NCBI GenBank assembly: GCA_028719885.1
Contig: JAQYLT010000059.1
Location: forward strand, 1-39,650
DNA: 39,650 nt
Source of the DNA: Bacillota bacterium
GTDB taxonomy: Bacteria > Bacillota > Clostridia > Oscillospirales > Oscillospiraceae
Reading direction: 5' to 3'
Positions 25,002-33,341 of this stretch are shown in pieces. The notes beneath the pieces are model-generated. The model worked only from the letters and a program-made list of their open reading frames with translations. It ran no database searches and had not been told where the DNA came from. The stretch's first letter is position 1. Each line of letters begins with the position of its first letter. A program made the position numbers and the translations under genes.

Positions 25002-26339
25002 TTATGTGCAGCTTTTTTGCAGAACCAGTGTTTTCACCACCACGGGGAAGGCCGGTCCCACCGGGGCGGCCACATCCAGATAGCAGCCCCGGGATACCTT
25101 CACTCCGTCGAGGCAAAGAATTTCCGCGTTCCTCCCCAGCCGCAGTGCCAGCGCCTGCCCCAGGGCCTGAGCCAGGTCCCGCTCCAGGCAGAGATAAACA
25201 GGAGGCTGGATTTTTTCCGCCAGCTCCGCTGCCAGGGCCTGAAGCGCCACATAGCCGACGGCCTGGGAACCGGGCAGGGCCAGAAAGCAGGGGGTTTCAT
25301 ACTGCTCCCGCTGATGCAGCTGGGTAATCACCGGAATGTTTTTCAGGGGAAAGGTCACATTCTGGCAAAACACCGTGCTGCCGGAGAGCTGGGTGCTGTG
25401 GCAGCCCGCACCGATGACCGTGGCCCGGATGGTCTGGCTGCCCAACACATAATCTCCCCCGCACAGCCTGCTCTTCCGGATGGCCTGACCCAGCAGCGGG
25501 CCAATGTCCCCATATTCCTGCCAGTTTCTCTCCCGGTTGATGCAGTCCGCCACCCCACCGGAAAAGGAAAGGGTGATTTCCTCCCCGGGCTCATGCAGCG
25601 GCAGCGCCGACCGGGCCTCCCGGGTGGTGAGCCGCTCCAACAGAGAATCCGGTTCCCGGAGCCCCGCGGCCATTTCCAGGGCGGAGGCCAGCAGGGATGC
25701 CAGCTTTTCTCCATCCTCCCGGGAAAGCCGTTCTCCCACCCGGCCGTTCCAGATGCCCTGCAAAACCGGAGAGACATAGGTGATGCAGCCGTCCTTTATT
25801 TTCACCAGTCTGCCCCCCACATTCAGGCAGCCGGTGGCCACGATTTCTCCCCGGCGGATGAGGGCCAGATTGCTGGTGCCCCCGCCGATGTCCATGTGGA
25901 GCACGGTTTTTCCGGTTTTCTCACTGTAGTCCACCGCCCCGGCTCCCTTGGCAGCCAGCACGCTCTCCAAATCCGGCCCGGCGGCAGCCACCACGAAGTC
26001 CCCCGCCAGGTCGGCCATGGCCTCCATCACGGCGGCGGCGTTTTCCTTACGGCTGGTCTCCCCGGTGACGATGATGGCCCCGGTGTCCACATCCTCCCGG
26101 CGGATACCGGCAGAGCGGTATTCCTCCTCCAGGATTTTCCGCAGGGCCCGGGCATCCATTCGCTTTTCTTCCAGCAGTGGGGTGAAATACACCGGGCTCT
26201 GGTAGAGAATTTCCCGTCGCCCGATGGCCAGCTCCGGCACTGCAAAGGCAGAAGCCCGGTTGCTAACCTCCAGCTTGGACACCACCATCTGGGTGGAGGT
26301 GGTGCCCACGTCCAGCCCCACGCTGAGCAGCTCAGCCAT
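25002..26339 (-). CDS. eutA: Ethanolamine ammonia-lyase reactivating factor
   Basis: Chaperone-like ATPase that releases inactivated cobalamin from EutBC. The 445 residues show the actin/Hsp70-type phosphate loops: GLDVGTTSTQMVVSKL near the start and LHMDIGGGTSNLALIRRGEI at about 147-166. SFSGGVADCINRERNWQEYG and GAGCHSTQLSGSTVF are EutA-specific. It overlaps eutG by 8 nt, so it is co-translated with it. Confidence 0.94.
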   Translation of the reverse strand: MAELLSVGLDVGTTSTQMVVSKLEVSNRASAFAVPELAIGRREILYQSPVYFTPLLEEKRMDARALRKILEEEYRSAGIRREDVDTGAIIVTGETSRKENAAAVMEAMADLAGDFVVAAAGPDLESVLAAKGAGAVDYSEKTGKTVLHMDIGGGTSNLALIRRGEIVATGCLNVGGRLVKIKDGCITYVSPVLQGIWNGRVGERLSREDGEKLASLLASALEMAAGLREPDSLLERLTTREARSALPLHEPGEEITLSFSGGVADCINRERNWQEYGDIGPLLGQAIRKSRLCGGDYVLGSQTIRATVIGAGCHSTQLSGSTVFCQNVTFPLKNIPVITQLHQREQYETPCFLALPGSQAVGYVALQALAAELAEKIQPPVYLCLERDLAQALGQALALRLGRNAEILCLDGVKVSRGCYLDVAAPVGPAFPVVVKTLVLQKSCT

Positions 26340-27414
26340 GACCGCTCACCTGCTCCAAAACCCGGCGAATCAGAAATTCCTCCACCGGGATGGGATTTGT
26401 CTGCACACATGGGTCCTCCAGCACCGCTTCCACGATTCTCGGCATGTTTTCCTGAATTTTTCTGGGTGGTATTCCCGCCTGGGCAAGGGTCTGGGGCAGT
26501 CCCAGCTCCCGGCGCAGGCGAAGCAGCCCGTTTTTCAGGTTCCGCAGGGCCACCGCGTCGGCGCTGCCCGCCATTCCGGCGCACCGGGCCAGCTCCGCAT
26601 AGCGAGAGCCCACCCGGTTGGCATTGCACTCCACCACCGCCGGAATCAGGATGGCGTTCAGCCTTCCGTGGGGCACATGGAACATCCCCCCCAGGCTGTG
26701 AGAGATGGCGTGGCACAGGCCCAGCCCCGCCTGGGAGAAAGCCATCCCCGCCATGGTGGAGGCCATGTGCATCCGGAGTCTGACCTCCGTCTTCCCCGCA
26801 TAGGAGGCGGGCAGCACCGCATAGGCAATCCGGAAGCTCTCCCGGGCCAGCATATCCGAAAACGCCCCGGCTCCCGTGGCCACATAGGCCTCCAGCGCAT
26901 GGGTCAGCACATCGAAGCCCGCATCGGCAATCAGTCCCGGAGGAAGCTCCTTTAAAAGGTCGCTGTCCAGGATGGCAGCGGTAGGCCGGAGCTTTTCATC
27001 CACCAAGGGGTGCTTGGCCTTTCCATGGGTTAAAATTGCGAAATCCGTCACCTCGGAGCCGGAGCCGGAGGTGGTGGGGATGGCCACCAGAGGCACCGGC
27101 TGCTGGGAAAAGTAGCCAATGGCCTTGGCGCAGTCCATGGCGCTGCCGCCGCCCAAAGCCACCAGCAGGTCCGGGGCGAATTCCCGCATTTTCGCGGTGC
27201 CCTCCGCTGCCAGGGCCACCGTTGGGTCCGGCTGCACCCGGTCAAAATACGCAACCTCTTCCGCCTTTGCCAGGGATGCCACCCGCTGAGCCGTACCGTT
27301 TTTCATAAAGAAAGGATCCGTCACCAGAAACAGCCGCTTGGCGCCGAAGTCCGACAATGCGGAAACCGCGCCCTCGCCGGCATAGATTCTAGTTGCCAAG
27401 GAGAATTTCTCCAT
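26332..27414 (-). CDS. eutG: Iron-containing alcohol dehydrogenase of the eut operon
   Basis: Reduces acetaldehyde to ethanol and recycles NAD+ for EutE. The 360 residues carry the class III/IV Fe-ADH motifs: GGGSAMDCAKAIGYF for NAD binding, PTTSGSGSEVTDFAI, and the metal-site regions ADAGFDVLTHALEAYVATGA and GLCHAISHSLGGMFHVPHG. It is the first gene of the operon; a weak gcgggtggg ribosome binding site precedes its ATG. The 138-nt upstream region (27415-27552) must contain the operon promoter unless transcription comes from elsewhere, but I cannot define clear boxes. Confidence 0.92.
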   Translation of the reverse strand: MEKFSLATRIYAGEGAVSALSDFGAKRLFLVTDPFFMKNGTAQRVASLAKAEEVAYFDRVQPDPTVALAAEGTAKMREFAPDLLVALGGGSAMDCAKAIGYFSQQPVPLVAIPTTSGSGSEVTDFAILTHGKAKHPLVDEKLRPTAAILDSDLLKELPPGLIADAGFDVLTHALEAYVATGAGAFSDMLARESFRIAYAVLPASYAGKTEVRLRMHMASTMAGMAFSQAGLGLCHAISHSLGGMFHVPHGRLNAILIPAVVECNANRVGSRYAELARCAGMAGSADAVALRNLKNGLLRLRRELGLPQTLAQAGIPPRKIQENMPRIVEAVLEDPCVQTNPIPVEEFLIRRVLEQVSGHG

Positions 27415-27552
27415 TTACCCACCCGCCTTTTCAGAGGTAGTATGTCCGGCGGAGGGCGGAACATGTATGGCGCAGAAGAATTTTTTCAGGGAGAAAAAAA
27501 GTGGTAGGAAAATGAGAACAAATGTGTTATGATATTCTCCGAGGTGAAATCC

Positions 27553-27690
27553 ATGGACGAAGAAAAGAACGAGCAATCAGGATATGAACCCCGTCCTGCC
27601 TGGCAGATCTGGGGGGCCAGAGTTGGTCTGGTGATTTTCATCCTGTTTGTCATTTATCAGTATTTGTGTATTCTCCGGGGTGGAATGTGA
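27553..27690 (+). CDS. Small single-pass membrane protein upstream of ruvC
   Basis: A 45-residue ORF: polar N-terminus (MDEEKNEQSGYEPRPAWQIW), one membrane helix (about residues 23-38, VGLVIFILFVIYQYLCIL) and a short RGGM tail. A good GAGGTG ribosome binding site lies 6 nt upstream. Its stop shares a base with the ruvC ATG (TGATG), so ruvC translation is probably coupled to it. I do not recognise a function; the WQIWGAR box before the helix looks like a conserved feature. Confidence 0.75.
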   Translation: MDEEKNEQSGYEPRPAWQIWGARVGLVIFILFVIYQYLCILRGGM

Positions 27691-28181
27691 TGAAGATACT
27701 GGGTATCGACCCCGGCTACGGCATCACCGGCTTCGGCCTGATTTCGGCGGAGCGGAATCAGTTTGGGCTTCTGCGCTGCGGCGCCATCACCACCCCAGCC
27801 AACACGGATTTTTCCTGGCGGCTCAGCGTGATCTACAACGACATGGTCCAGCTGCTGATGATGGAAAAGCCGGATGCGGTGGCCATTGAAGAGCTGTTCT
27901 TCGGCCACAACGTCACCACCGGCATCAACGTGGCCCAGAGCCGGGGGGTGATTCTCCTGGCGGTGCAGCAGGCCGGGATTCCCATCTTTGAATACAAGCC
28001 CATGCAGGTCAAGCAGGCGGTGGTGGGCTACGGCAACGCCAGCAAGCATCAGGTGATGGACATGACCAAGAGGATTCTGCACCTTTCCAACCTGCCCAAG
28101 CCCGACGACGCCGCCGATGCCGTGGCCATCGCCCTGTGCCACGCCAGAACCAGCACCTCCCTGCTGGGAAAATATCGTTGA
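27690..28181 (+). CDS. ruvC: Holliday junction resolvase RuvC
   Basis: Endonuclease that cuts Holliday junctions on the RuvAB complex. It begins MKILGIDPGYGITGFGLISA, carrying the first catalytic Asp (D7); EELFFGHNVTTGINVAQSRG supplies the next acidic residue (E68 area) and the C-terminal KPDDAADAVAIALCHA carries the last two. The 163 residues are normal. The ATG at 27690 overlaps the small ORF's stop; an upstream in-frame start at 27666 would lie inside that ORF. Confidence 0.96.
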   Translation: MKILGIDPGYGITGFGLISAERNQFGLLRCGAITTPANTDFSWRLSVIYNDMVQLLMMEKPDAVAIEELFFGHNVTTGINVAQSRGVILLAVQQAGIPIFEYKPMQVKQAVVGYGNASKHQVMDMTKRILHLSNLPKPDDAADAVAIALCHARTSTSLLGKYR

Positions 28182-28380
28182 GGCGGGGAGCCCCCGCGGG
28201 CAATTCGTTACGAACCCCGGCAGTCAACGCACAACTCCTGGGCTCCTCGACCGGAACTGCTCAGCAATTGTTCTTTGGCGATTTAACGACCCGTAGGGGC
28301 GCGTTAATGGTATCGGTGGGCATTCACTTACCCCGCCAAATTCCAATTTGACAACAAACTGAATGAACCGATAAGCACAT
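28182..28380. repeat. Repeat-derived segment R9 between ruvC and ruvA
   Basis: It starts directly after the ruvC stop with a GC-rich module (28182-28216) that is the inverse of 7449-7480, and ends with CCCCGCCAAATTCCAATTTG (28332-28351), a standard element end. Beyond it, AACCGATAAGCACA (28367-28380) is the inverted outer box. No 20-bp palindrome unit is present, so this is an incomplete or rearranged copy splitting the ruv genes. Confidence 0.65.
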
Positions 28381-28438
28381 TTCGTAAACTGTTCCGTCTC
28401 TCATATCTTATACCTATCAATCGTTTGGAGATTATCCT

Positions 28439-29038
28439 ATGCTTTATTATGTTTCCGGCAATGTCGCCATCCTGGAGCCGGGGCTGGCGGTGATCGACTG
28501 CGGGGGCGTGGGCTACGGCTGCCGCATCACGGCCTATACCGCCGCCCAGCTGAAGCTGAATACCAACGCCCGGCTTTTCGTCACGGAATCCATCCGGGAG
28601 GATGCCTATGACCTTTACGGCTTTTCCTCCCGGGAGGAGCAGCGCTGCTATGAGCTGCTCACCGGGGTCAACGGCGTGGGGCCCAAGGCCGCCATGGCCA
28701 TTCTCTCCGCCGGAGGACCTCAGAACTTCACCCTGGCGGTGATGACCGGGGATGAAAAAATGCTCACCGCCGCCCAGGGTGTAGGCAAAAAAATCGCCCA
28801 GCGGATCATTCTGGAATTGAAGGACAAGATCGGCGGCGGCAGCATGGAGCTGGACTTCTCCGCCGGAGCCTCCGCTGCCGTACCCCAGGCCACCGGCGCC
28901 CTGGCCATGGCCACCGCGGCTTTGCAGGAGCTGGGCTACTCCCCCGCCGAAATCAATACCGCCCTCAAAGGCGTGGACCCCAAGGCATCCACCGAGGAAA
29001 TGGTGCGCCATGCCCTGAGAGCCATGGTGATGAAGTAA
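28439..29038 (+). CDS. ruvA: Holliday junction branch migration protein RuvA
   Basis: Tetrameric junction-binding protein that positions the RuvB motor. The 199 residues start [20 protein letters not shown] (OB fold). Two helix-hairpin-helix motifs follow: [20 protein letters not shown] and [20 protein letters not shown]. The C-terminal RuvB-binding domain contains [22 protein letters not shown] site lies about 8 nt upstream. The stop is 10 nt before ruvB. Confidence 0.97.
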   Translation: MLYYVSGNVAILEPGLAVIDCGGVGYGCRITAYTAAQLKLNTNARLFVTESIREDAYDLYGFSSREEQRCYELLTGVNGVGPKAAMAILSAGGPQNFTLAVMTGDEKMLTAAQGVGKKIAQRIILELKDKIGGGSMELDFSAGASAAVPQATGALAMATAALQELGYSPAEINTALKGVDPKASTEEMVRHALRAMVMK

Positions 29039-29048
29039 GGAGCATACA

Positions 29049-30086
29049 ATGAGCTTAGAATTTTCCGAGGGGCTGGATGCCCCCGTCATTACCCCCACCT
29101 TTGTGCCCCAGGATTCGGCGGAGATCGGCCTGCGGCCCAAGCTGCTTGCCGACTACACCGGCCAGGAAAAGGCCAAGGGGAATCTGTCCGTCTACATCGA
29201 GGCCGCCCGGCAGCGGGGGGAGTGTTTGGACCACACCCTGCTCTATGGCCCTCCCGGCTTGGGCAAAACCACTCTGGCCGGGGTCATCGCCAACGAGATG
29301 GGAGTGAACATCCGGGTCACCTCCGGCCCCGCCATCGAAAAGCCCGGGGACCTGGCGGCCCTGCTGACCAACCTGAACCCCGGGGATATCCTGTTTATTG
29401 ATGAGATCCACCGCTTAAACCGGGTGGTGGAGGAAATTCTCTACCCCGCCATGGAGGACTTTGCCATCGACATCATCGTGGGCAAGGGCCCCAGCGCCAA
29501 TTCCATCCGGCTGGACCTGCCCAAATTCACCCTGGTGGGCGCCACCACCCGGGCCGGGCAGCTCTCCGCCCCCCTGCGGGACCGGTTCGGCGTATCTCTG
29601 CGGCTGGAGCTGTACCAGCCGGAGGAGCTGGCCAAAATCGTCACCCGTTCCGCCGCCATTCTAGGCATGGACATCGATCCCCGGGGCGCCATGGAGATCG
29701 CCTCCCGGAGCCGGGGCACCCCCCGCATCGCCAACCGGTTCCTCCGCCGGGTGCGGGACTTCGCTCAGATCATGGGAGACGGCACCATCACCAAGGAGGC
29801 CGCCGACCTGGCCCTGAGCCGGCTGGAGGTGGATAAGCTGGGATTGGACGCCGTGGACCGGCGGATGCTCACCGCCATCATTCAGAATTACGGCGGCGGT
29901 CCGGTGGGGCTGGAAACCCTGGCCGCCACCATTGGCGAGGAGGCCATCACATTGGAGGATGTGTACGAGCCGTACCTGATGCAGCTGGGCTTTCTCACCC
30001 GCACCCCCCGGGGCCGCTGCGTCACGGCGCTGGCCTACGACCATCTGCATATCCCCTATGAGGGGCAGACCCAGTTCAGTATTTAA
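29049..30086 (+). CDS. ruvB: Holliday junction helicase RuvB
   Basis: AAA+ motor that drives branch migration. Walker [12 protein letters not shown] is near residue 68 and Walker [12 protein letters not shown] near 116. Sensor and arginine-finger regions follow ([20 protein letters not shown]). The C-terminal winged helix is present ([20 protein letters not shown]). The 345 residues are normal. AAGGAGCATACA directly precedes the ATG. Confidence 0.98.
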   Translation: MSLEFSEGLDAPVITPTFVPQDSAEIGLRPKLLADYTGQEKAKGNLSVYIEAARQRGECLDHTLLYGPPGLGKTTLAGVIANEMGVNIRVTSGPAIEKPGDLAALLTNLNPGDILFIDEIHRLNRVVEEILYPAMEDFAIDIIVGKGPSANSIRLDLPKFTLVGATTRAGQLSAPLRDRFGVSLRLELYQPEELAKIVTRSAAILGMDIDPRGAMEIASRSRGTPRIANRFLRRVRDFAQIMGDGTITKEAADLALSRLEVDKLGLDAVDRRMLTAIIQNYGGGPVGLETLAATIGEEAITLEDVYEPYLMQLGFLTRTPRGRCVTALAYDHLHIPYEGQTQFSI

Positions 30087-30187
30087 AGACTTTTTCCAGA
30101 TTTTGTCTTCAAAGCGGAAACATCTGTCTGCTCCGTAGAAATATTGCATAAATGCCACGAAAAATTTACGAAAATTATTATAAAGGA

Positions 30188-30216
30188 TTGACAATTCCCC
30201 CTGGAGTGTGTATAAT
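30188..30216 (+). promoter_or_regulatory. Consensus promoter for the zinc-ribbon gene
   Basis: Perfect TTGACA (30188-30193), 17-nt spacer and perfect TATAAT (30211-30216). Transcription would start near 30223, leaving an untranslated leader of about 95 nt before the ATG. Confidence 0.88.
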
Positions 30217-30317
30217 CCTATCCAGTGGCGATGTTTCGTCACATATTCCAGACCCTGCGTATCAACCATTCCGGTAGACTTTCACGGGGCAATAAAAACG
30301 GAGAGAGGTATTTCCAA

Positions 30318-30596
30318 ATGTACGAAGACAAGACTTTGAAGTGCAAAGATTGCGGCAACGAGTTCGTGTTCACCGCCGGTGAGCAGGCTTTCTACGCTGA
30401 GCGTGGCTTCCAGAATGAGCCCCAGCGCTGCAAGGCATGCCGTGATGCCCGCAAGAACAGCACCCGTGGCCCCCGTGAGTTCTTCACCGCTACCTGCGCG
30501 CGCTGCGGCGGCGAGGCTAAGGTTCCTTTCGAGCCCAAGTCCGACCGTCCCGTGTTCTGCAGCGAGTGCTTCGCTCAGATGCGTGCCAACGGCTAA
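30318..30596 (+). CDS. Zinc-ribbon protein with four CXXC pairs
   Basis: A 92-residue protein starting MYEDKTLKCKDCGNEFVFTA. Cysteine pairs at C9/C12, C38/C41, C60/C63 and C81/C84 make two zinc ribbons: the first half matches the probable zinc-binding domain family (zf-trcl), the second is a related CxxC ribbon. GAGAGAGG lies about 9 nt before the ATG. It has a consensus promoter, its own terminator and codon use (CGT, GCT) like the ribosomal genes, so it is probably very highly expressed as a single-gene unit. Its function is not known; nucleic-acid or ribosome association would be a guess. Confidence 0.9.
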   Translation: MYEDKTLKCKDCGNEFVFTAGEQAFYAERGFQNEPQRCKACRDARKNSTRGPREFFTATCARCGGEAKVPFEPKSDRPVFCSECFAQMRANG

Positions 30597-30611
30597 TCAA
30601 CTTCAAAAAAC

Positions 30612-30643
30612 CGCTCCATCCAACCCGGATGGAGCGATTTTTT
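30612..30643 (+). terminator. Terminator of the zinc-ribbon gene
   Basis: CGCTCCATCC (30612-30621) pairs perfectly with GGATGGAGCG (30627-30636) around a 5-nt loop and is followed by ATTTTTTA. The upstream AAAAAA also permits minus-strand use. Confidence 0.9.
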
Positions 30644-30672
30644 ATGCAGATCGGCTTCCGCCCTCGAGGCGG

Positions 30673-30960
30673 CAAGTTGAAATTTGGCGGGTTCGTCCAA
30701 CGGGACATGTTCCAACGTGTGCGTAGGGAACGCATTTATGCGTTCCGAAACGTCGGTTAACATCCATCGTTCGTTGGATGGTAACGGGTCCCAATTTTCA
30801 ACATTTTTTCATTCAACATACCCCGATAAAAACGTTACCCATGCGGAACGCATGAATGCGTTCCCTACGCAAAAATCATCGTTTTACGATTTGTTGAACC
30901 CCGGTGGTTAATAAACCTTTCGGAATGCATAAATGCATTCCCTACGCAAATTCCAACTTG
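30673..30960. repeat. Composite palindromic repeat element R10
   Basis: Ends CAAGTTGAAATTTGGC (30673-30688) and GCAAATTCCAACTTG (30946-30960) are inverses with one mismatch, and both carry the same altered AAGTT/AACTT. Palindromes lie at 30727-30746, 30845-30864 and 30922-30941. The first two share the rare ACGCAT arm; the third has ATGCAT. The full internal module (ggttcgtt-like to aaaaacgttacc) is present. The segment around 30869-30900 also occurs in R1 as its near inverse (4859-4890). Confidence 0.85.
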
Positions 30961-30977
30961 TCATATTGCCGATTCCA

Positions 30978-31553
30978 TCATTCCCCCAAATCGATTCGTT
31001 CCGTCACCTCCAGCAGGGACAAATCCTCCTCCCGGTGGGTGATAAGAATCAGGGTGCGGCCATGGCGATACCGGCGGATCACCTGGGCTGCTTTCAGGCG
31101 GCTTTCTTCGTCCAGTCCGGTAAAGGGCTCGTCCAGGGCCAGGAGCTCCCCGGGAGCAAGCAGTGCCCTTGCCAGCGCCACCCGCCGGGCCTGGCCGCCG
31201 GAGAGCCTGCAAACCGGGATTCCAAGGCAGTCCTCCAGCTTTAGCTCCCTGAGTACCCCCATCGCCTGCTCCCGGCTGCATTTTGGAACTGCCATGGTGA
31301 GATTCTTCTCCGGGGAGAGCCGGGGAAACAGCCGGTCCTCCTGAAACAGGACGGATTTCTCCGGGGGCACGCCTGTGATGTTCCCTCCATCCGGCTTTTC
31401 CAGATTCAAAATCAGCCGCAGCAGGGTAGTTTTCCCTCTGCCGGAGGGGGCCATCACCGCGCAGCTGCTCCCCTGGGGAATGGTGCAGGAGAAATGGGAC
31501 AGCACCCGCTTTTCTCCATAGCTTTTGGAAACATCCTGCAATACGATTCCCAT
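30978..31553 (-). CDS. ABC transporter ATP-binding protein (nitrate/taurine-type uptake family)
   Basis: Energises the adjacent permease. It has Walker A APSGRGKTTLL (about residues 34-44), Q-loop LFQEDRLFP, signature RLSGGQARRVALARALL, Walker B LLALDEPFTGLD and H-loop LITHREED. The ATG (31551-31553) shares a base with the permease stop (TGATG). At 191 residues it is clearly shorter than the usual 240-260, with a compressed helical domain, although all nucleotide motifs are intact. Substrate unknown. Confidence 0.92.
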   Translation of the reverse strand: MGIVLQDVSKSYGEKRVLSHFSCTIPQGSSCAVMAPSGRGKTTLLRLILNLEKPDGGNITGVPPEKSVLFQEDRLFPRLSPEKNLTMAVPKCSREQAMGVLRELKLEDCLGIPVCRLSGGQARRVALARALLAPGELLALDEPFTGLDEESRLKAAQVIRRYRHGRTLILITHREEDLSLLEVTERIDLGE

Positions 31554-32329
31554 CAGCAGCCCTCCGCTTTTTTCATCATCCAGGCCAGCAGCCTTAAAAA
31601 CACCCATTCAAAGCCAACACTCATCAGCACAATCACCAGCGTCCAGGCGAACAGGTCGCTGATTTCCAGATACACCTTGGCGTCATACAGCATGCCCCCC
31701 ACGCTGCCGCGGCACACGCCGATCACCTCCGCGGCCACCCCCGCCTTCCAGCACAGCCCCAGGGCGGACCGGCAGCCGGAGAGACAATGGGGCTCCAGGG
31801 CGGGCAGATAGATGCAGCGAATGCGGTTCACGCCGTTCATGCAAAACACCCGGGCCATTTCCAGAAGCTGCCCGTCCGCCGACCGGATGCCCGCCAGGAA
31901 ATTGGCGTACAGCACCGGCAGCACCATCAAAAAGGAGATGAACACACTGAGCCGCCGTCCGGAGAGCCACAGCAGGGCGATGACAATGAACGAGGCCACC
32001 GGCACCGTCTTCACCGCCGCCATGTAGGGATGAATCAGGGTTTCCGCCAGAGGGAACCGGGCCGCCAGCGCCGCCAGCATCAAGGCCAGGCAAAAGGCCA
32101 GCAGGAAGCCTAGGGTGATTCTGGAAAAGGTGAAGCCGCAGGCCATCCAGAATTCCCGGGTCCGCACCAGCTCCACCAGCCGCGCCAGCACCTGCACCGG
32201 GCCCACCAGCAGCAGCGGATTTCCCATCAGCGCCACCGCCAGCTGCCAGACAAGCAGCGCCAAAAGGCTGGCAAAAAGCTTTGCCAGCCTGGATTGGGGC
32301 GTAAAAACAGGAGCCTTATTCCCCGCCAT
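31553..32329 (-). CDS. ABC transporter permease (SsuC/TauC-type)
   Basis: Inner-membrane channel protein with about six helices. The coupling (EAA-like) loop is EMARVFCMNGVNRIRCIYLP, an altered version. From the ATG at 32327-32329 (MAGNKAPVFTPQSRLAKLFA) it has 258 residues. The binding-protein gene overlaps it by 14 nt; an earlier in-frame ATG at 32383 would overlap by 68 nt and is less likely. It lies between the binding protein and the ATPase in the usual order. Confidence 0.88.
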   Translation of the reverse strand: MAGNKAPVFTPQSRLAKLFASLLALLVWQLAVALMGNPLLLVGPVQVLARLVELVRTREFWMACGFTFSRITLGFLLAFCLALMLAALAARFPLAETLIHPYMAAVKTVPVASFIVIALLWLSGRRLSVFISFLMVLPVLYANFLAGIRSADGQLLEMARVFCMNGVNRIRCIYLPALEPHCLSGCRSALGLCWKAGVAAEVIGVCRGSVGGMLYDAKVYLEISDLFAWTLVIVLMSVGFEWVFLRLLAWMMKKAEGC

Positions 32330-33266
32330 AGTAGAAGTCGCTTTCCGGCAGCGCTCCGCCCACGGCCTTGGGATTCTCTTCAAAGATCACATTCAGGCAG
32401 CCGGAGAGGGACTGCTGCATGTCCGCCCCGGTGATGCACACCAGGTTGCACTGAGGAATGGCCTTCTGGGCCACAGGGGCCTTGATGATGCCGTAGTCCC
32501 CACAGAGCTGGGCTGCGTCTTCCACATTTTCATTGACCCAGGCGACGGAGGCTTCCAGTTCCGTTAAGAACTGCTCCACCGCCTCGGGATTCTGCTCTGC
32601 GAACTCCTTTCGGGCCATCACCACGGCGGTGGTGCACAGGGTGCCGTTGTCCAAAGCGGCCCATTCATCGGACAGGGACAGCGCCACCCGGAAGCCCTCC
32701 CCCAGCTGGGCGGCAGCGGCGGTGACATAGGGCTGGGGCAGCATGGCGATGCCTTTCTGCTCCGCGTTCAGCAGAGCCACCACCTCACTGGGCTCGCTCT
32801 TCCATTCAACGGTCACGTCCTTATCCGGGTCGATGCCGTTCTGGCTCAGCACATACCGGAGGAAGTACTCCGGGGTGGAGCCCTTGCCGGTGGCATAGAT
32901 GGTCTGGCCCTTTAAATCCGCCAGCGACTGCAAATTTTCGGTGTTGTATTCGCCGATGTACAGCACGCCCAGCACATTCACCGCCAGAACAGTGATACCG
33001 CCCTGGGTCTTATTATACAGGGTGGCCGCCAGGTTGGCGGGGACGGAGGCGATGTCGATCTCTCCCTGGAGAATCAGAGGCACCAGCTCGTCGGCAGCGC
33101 CCAGGATGGTGGGCTCATAGGTACCCTTGCCATCCTCCAGGAGCCTCACCATACCCATGGCGGTAGGACCGGTGAGGGCGCCCACCTGGATGGCCTCCCC
33201 CTGGGCACACACCGGCAGCGCGGCAAAGAAGCACAGCAGCAAGAGAACGGAAATCAGCTTTTTCAT
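32316..33266 (-). CDS. ABC transporter substrate-binding protein (NMT1/SsuA-like)
   Basis: Extracytoplasmic solute receptor. The signal peptide is MKKLISVLLLLCFFAALPVC; the LPVC box is a poor lipobox, so signal peptidase I cleavage near CAQGEA is as likely as lipidation. The mature part (IQVGALTGPTAMGMVRLLED, then GEIDIASVPANLAATLYNKT and LADLKGQTIYATGKGSTPEY) is a periplasmic-binding fold related to taurine, sulfonate and thiamine-precursor binding proteins. The ligand cannot be read from sequence. It is the first gene of the ABC operon, under the promoter at 33314-33319. Confidence 0.88.
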   Translation of the reverse strand: MKKLISVLLLLCFFAALPVCAQGEAIQVGALTGPTAMGMVRLLEDGKGTYEPTILGAADELVPLILQGEIDIASVPANLAATLYNKTQGGITVLAVNVLGVLYIGEYNTENLQSLADLKGQTIYATGKGSTPEYFLRYVLSQNGIDPDKDVTVEWKSEPSEVVALLNAEQKGIAMLPQPYVTAAAAQLGEGFRVALSLSDEWAALDNGTLCTTAVVMARKEFAEQNPEAVEQFLTELEASVAWVNENVEDAAQLCGDYGIIKAPVAQKAIPQCNLVCITGADMQQSLSGCLNVIFEENPKAVGGALPESDFYYGGE

Positions 33267-33297
33267 TGGGATTTCTCCTTCCTCCGGATTCCCCGGA

Positions 33298-33326
33298 TTG
33301 ACTTTCTGCGTTCATTATACTATACT
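33298..33326 (+). promoter_or_regulatory. Promoter of the Crp/Fnr gene
   Basis: TTGACT (33298-33303), 17-nt spacer, TATACT (33321-33326); start near 33333. The palindrome at 33342-33355 would lie at about +10 to +23, a repressing position. Confidence 0.7.
33314..33319 (-). promoter_or_regulatory. -10 box of the divergent ABC operon promoter
   Basis: Perfect TATAAT on the minus strand. No acceptable -35 box lies 16-18 nt upstream, as expected for an activator-dependent promoter. It lies directly beside the -10 box of the opposite promoter. Confidence 0.6.
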
Positions 33327-33341
33327 GAAGCCAGCAATTCC

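Noticed and set aside
27415..27552. EutV-type antiterminator dual hairpin or a B12 riboswitch upstream of eutG.
   Set aside because: The 138-nt region is too short for a cobalamin riboswitch, and I found no paired hairpins of the EutV type on the minus strand.
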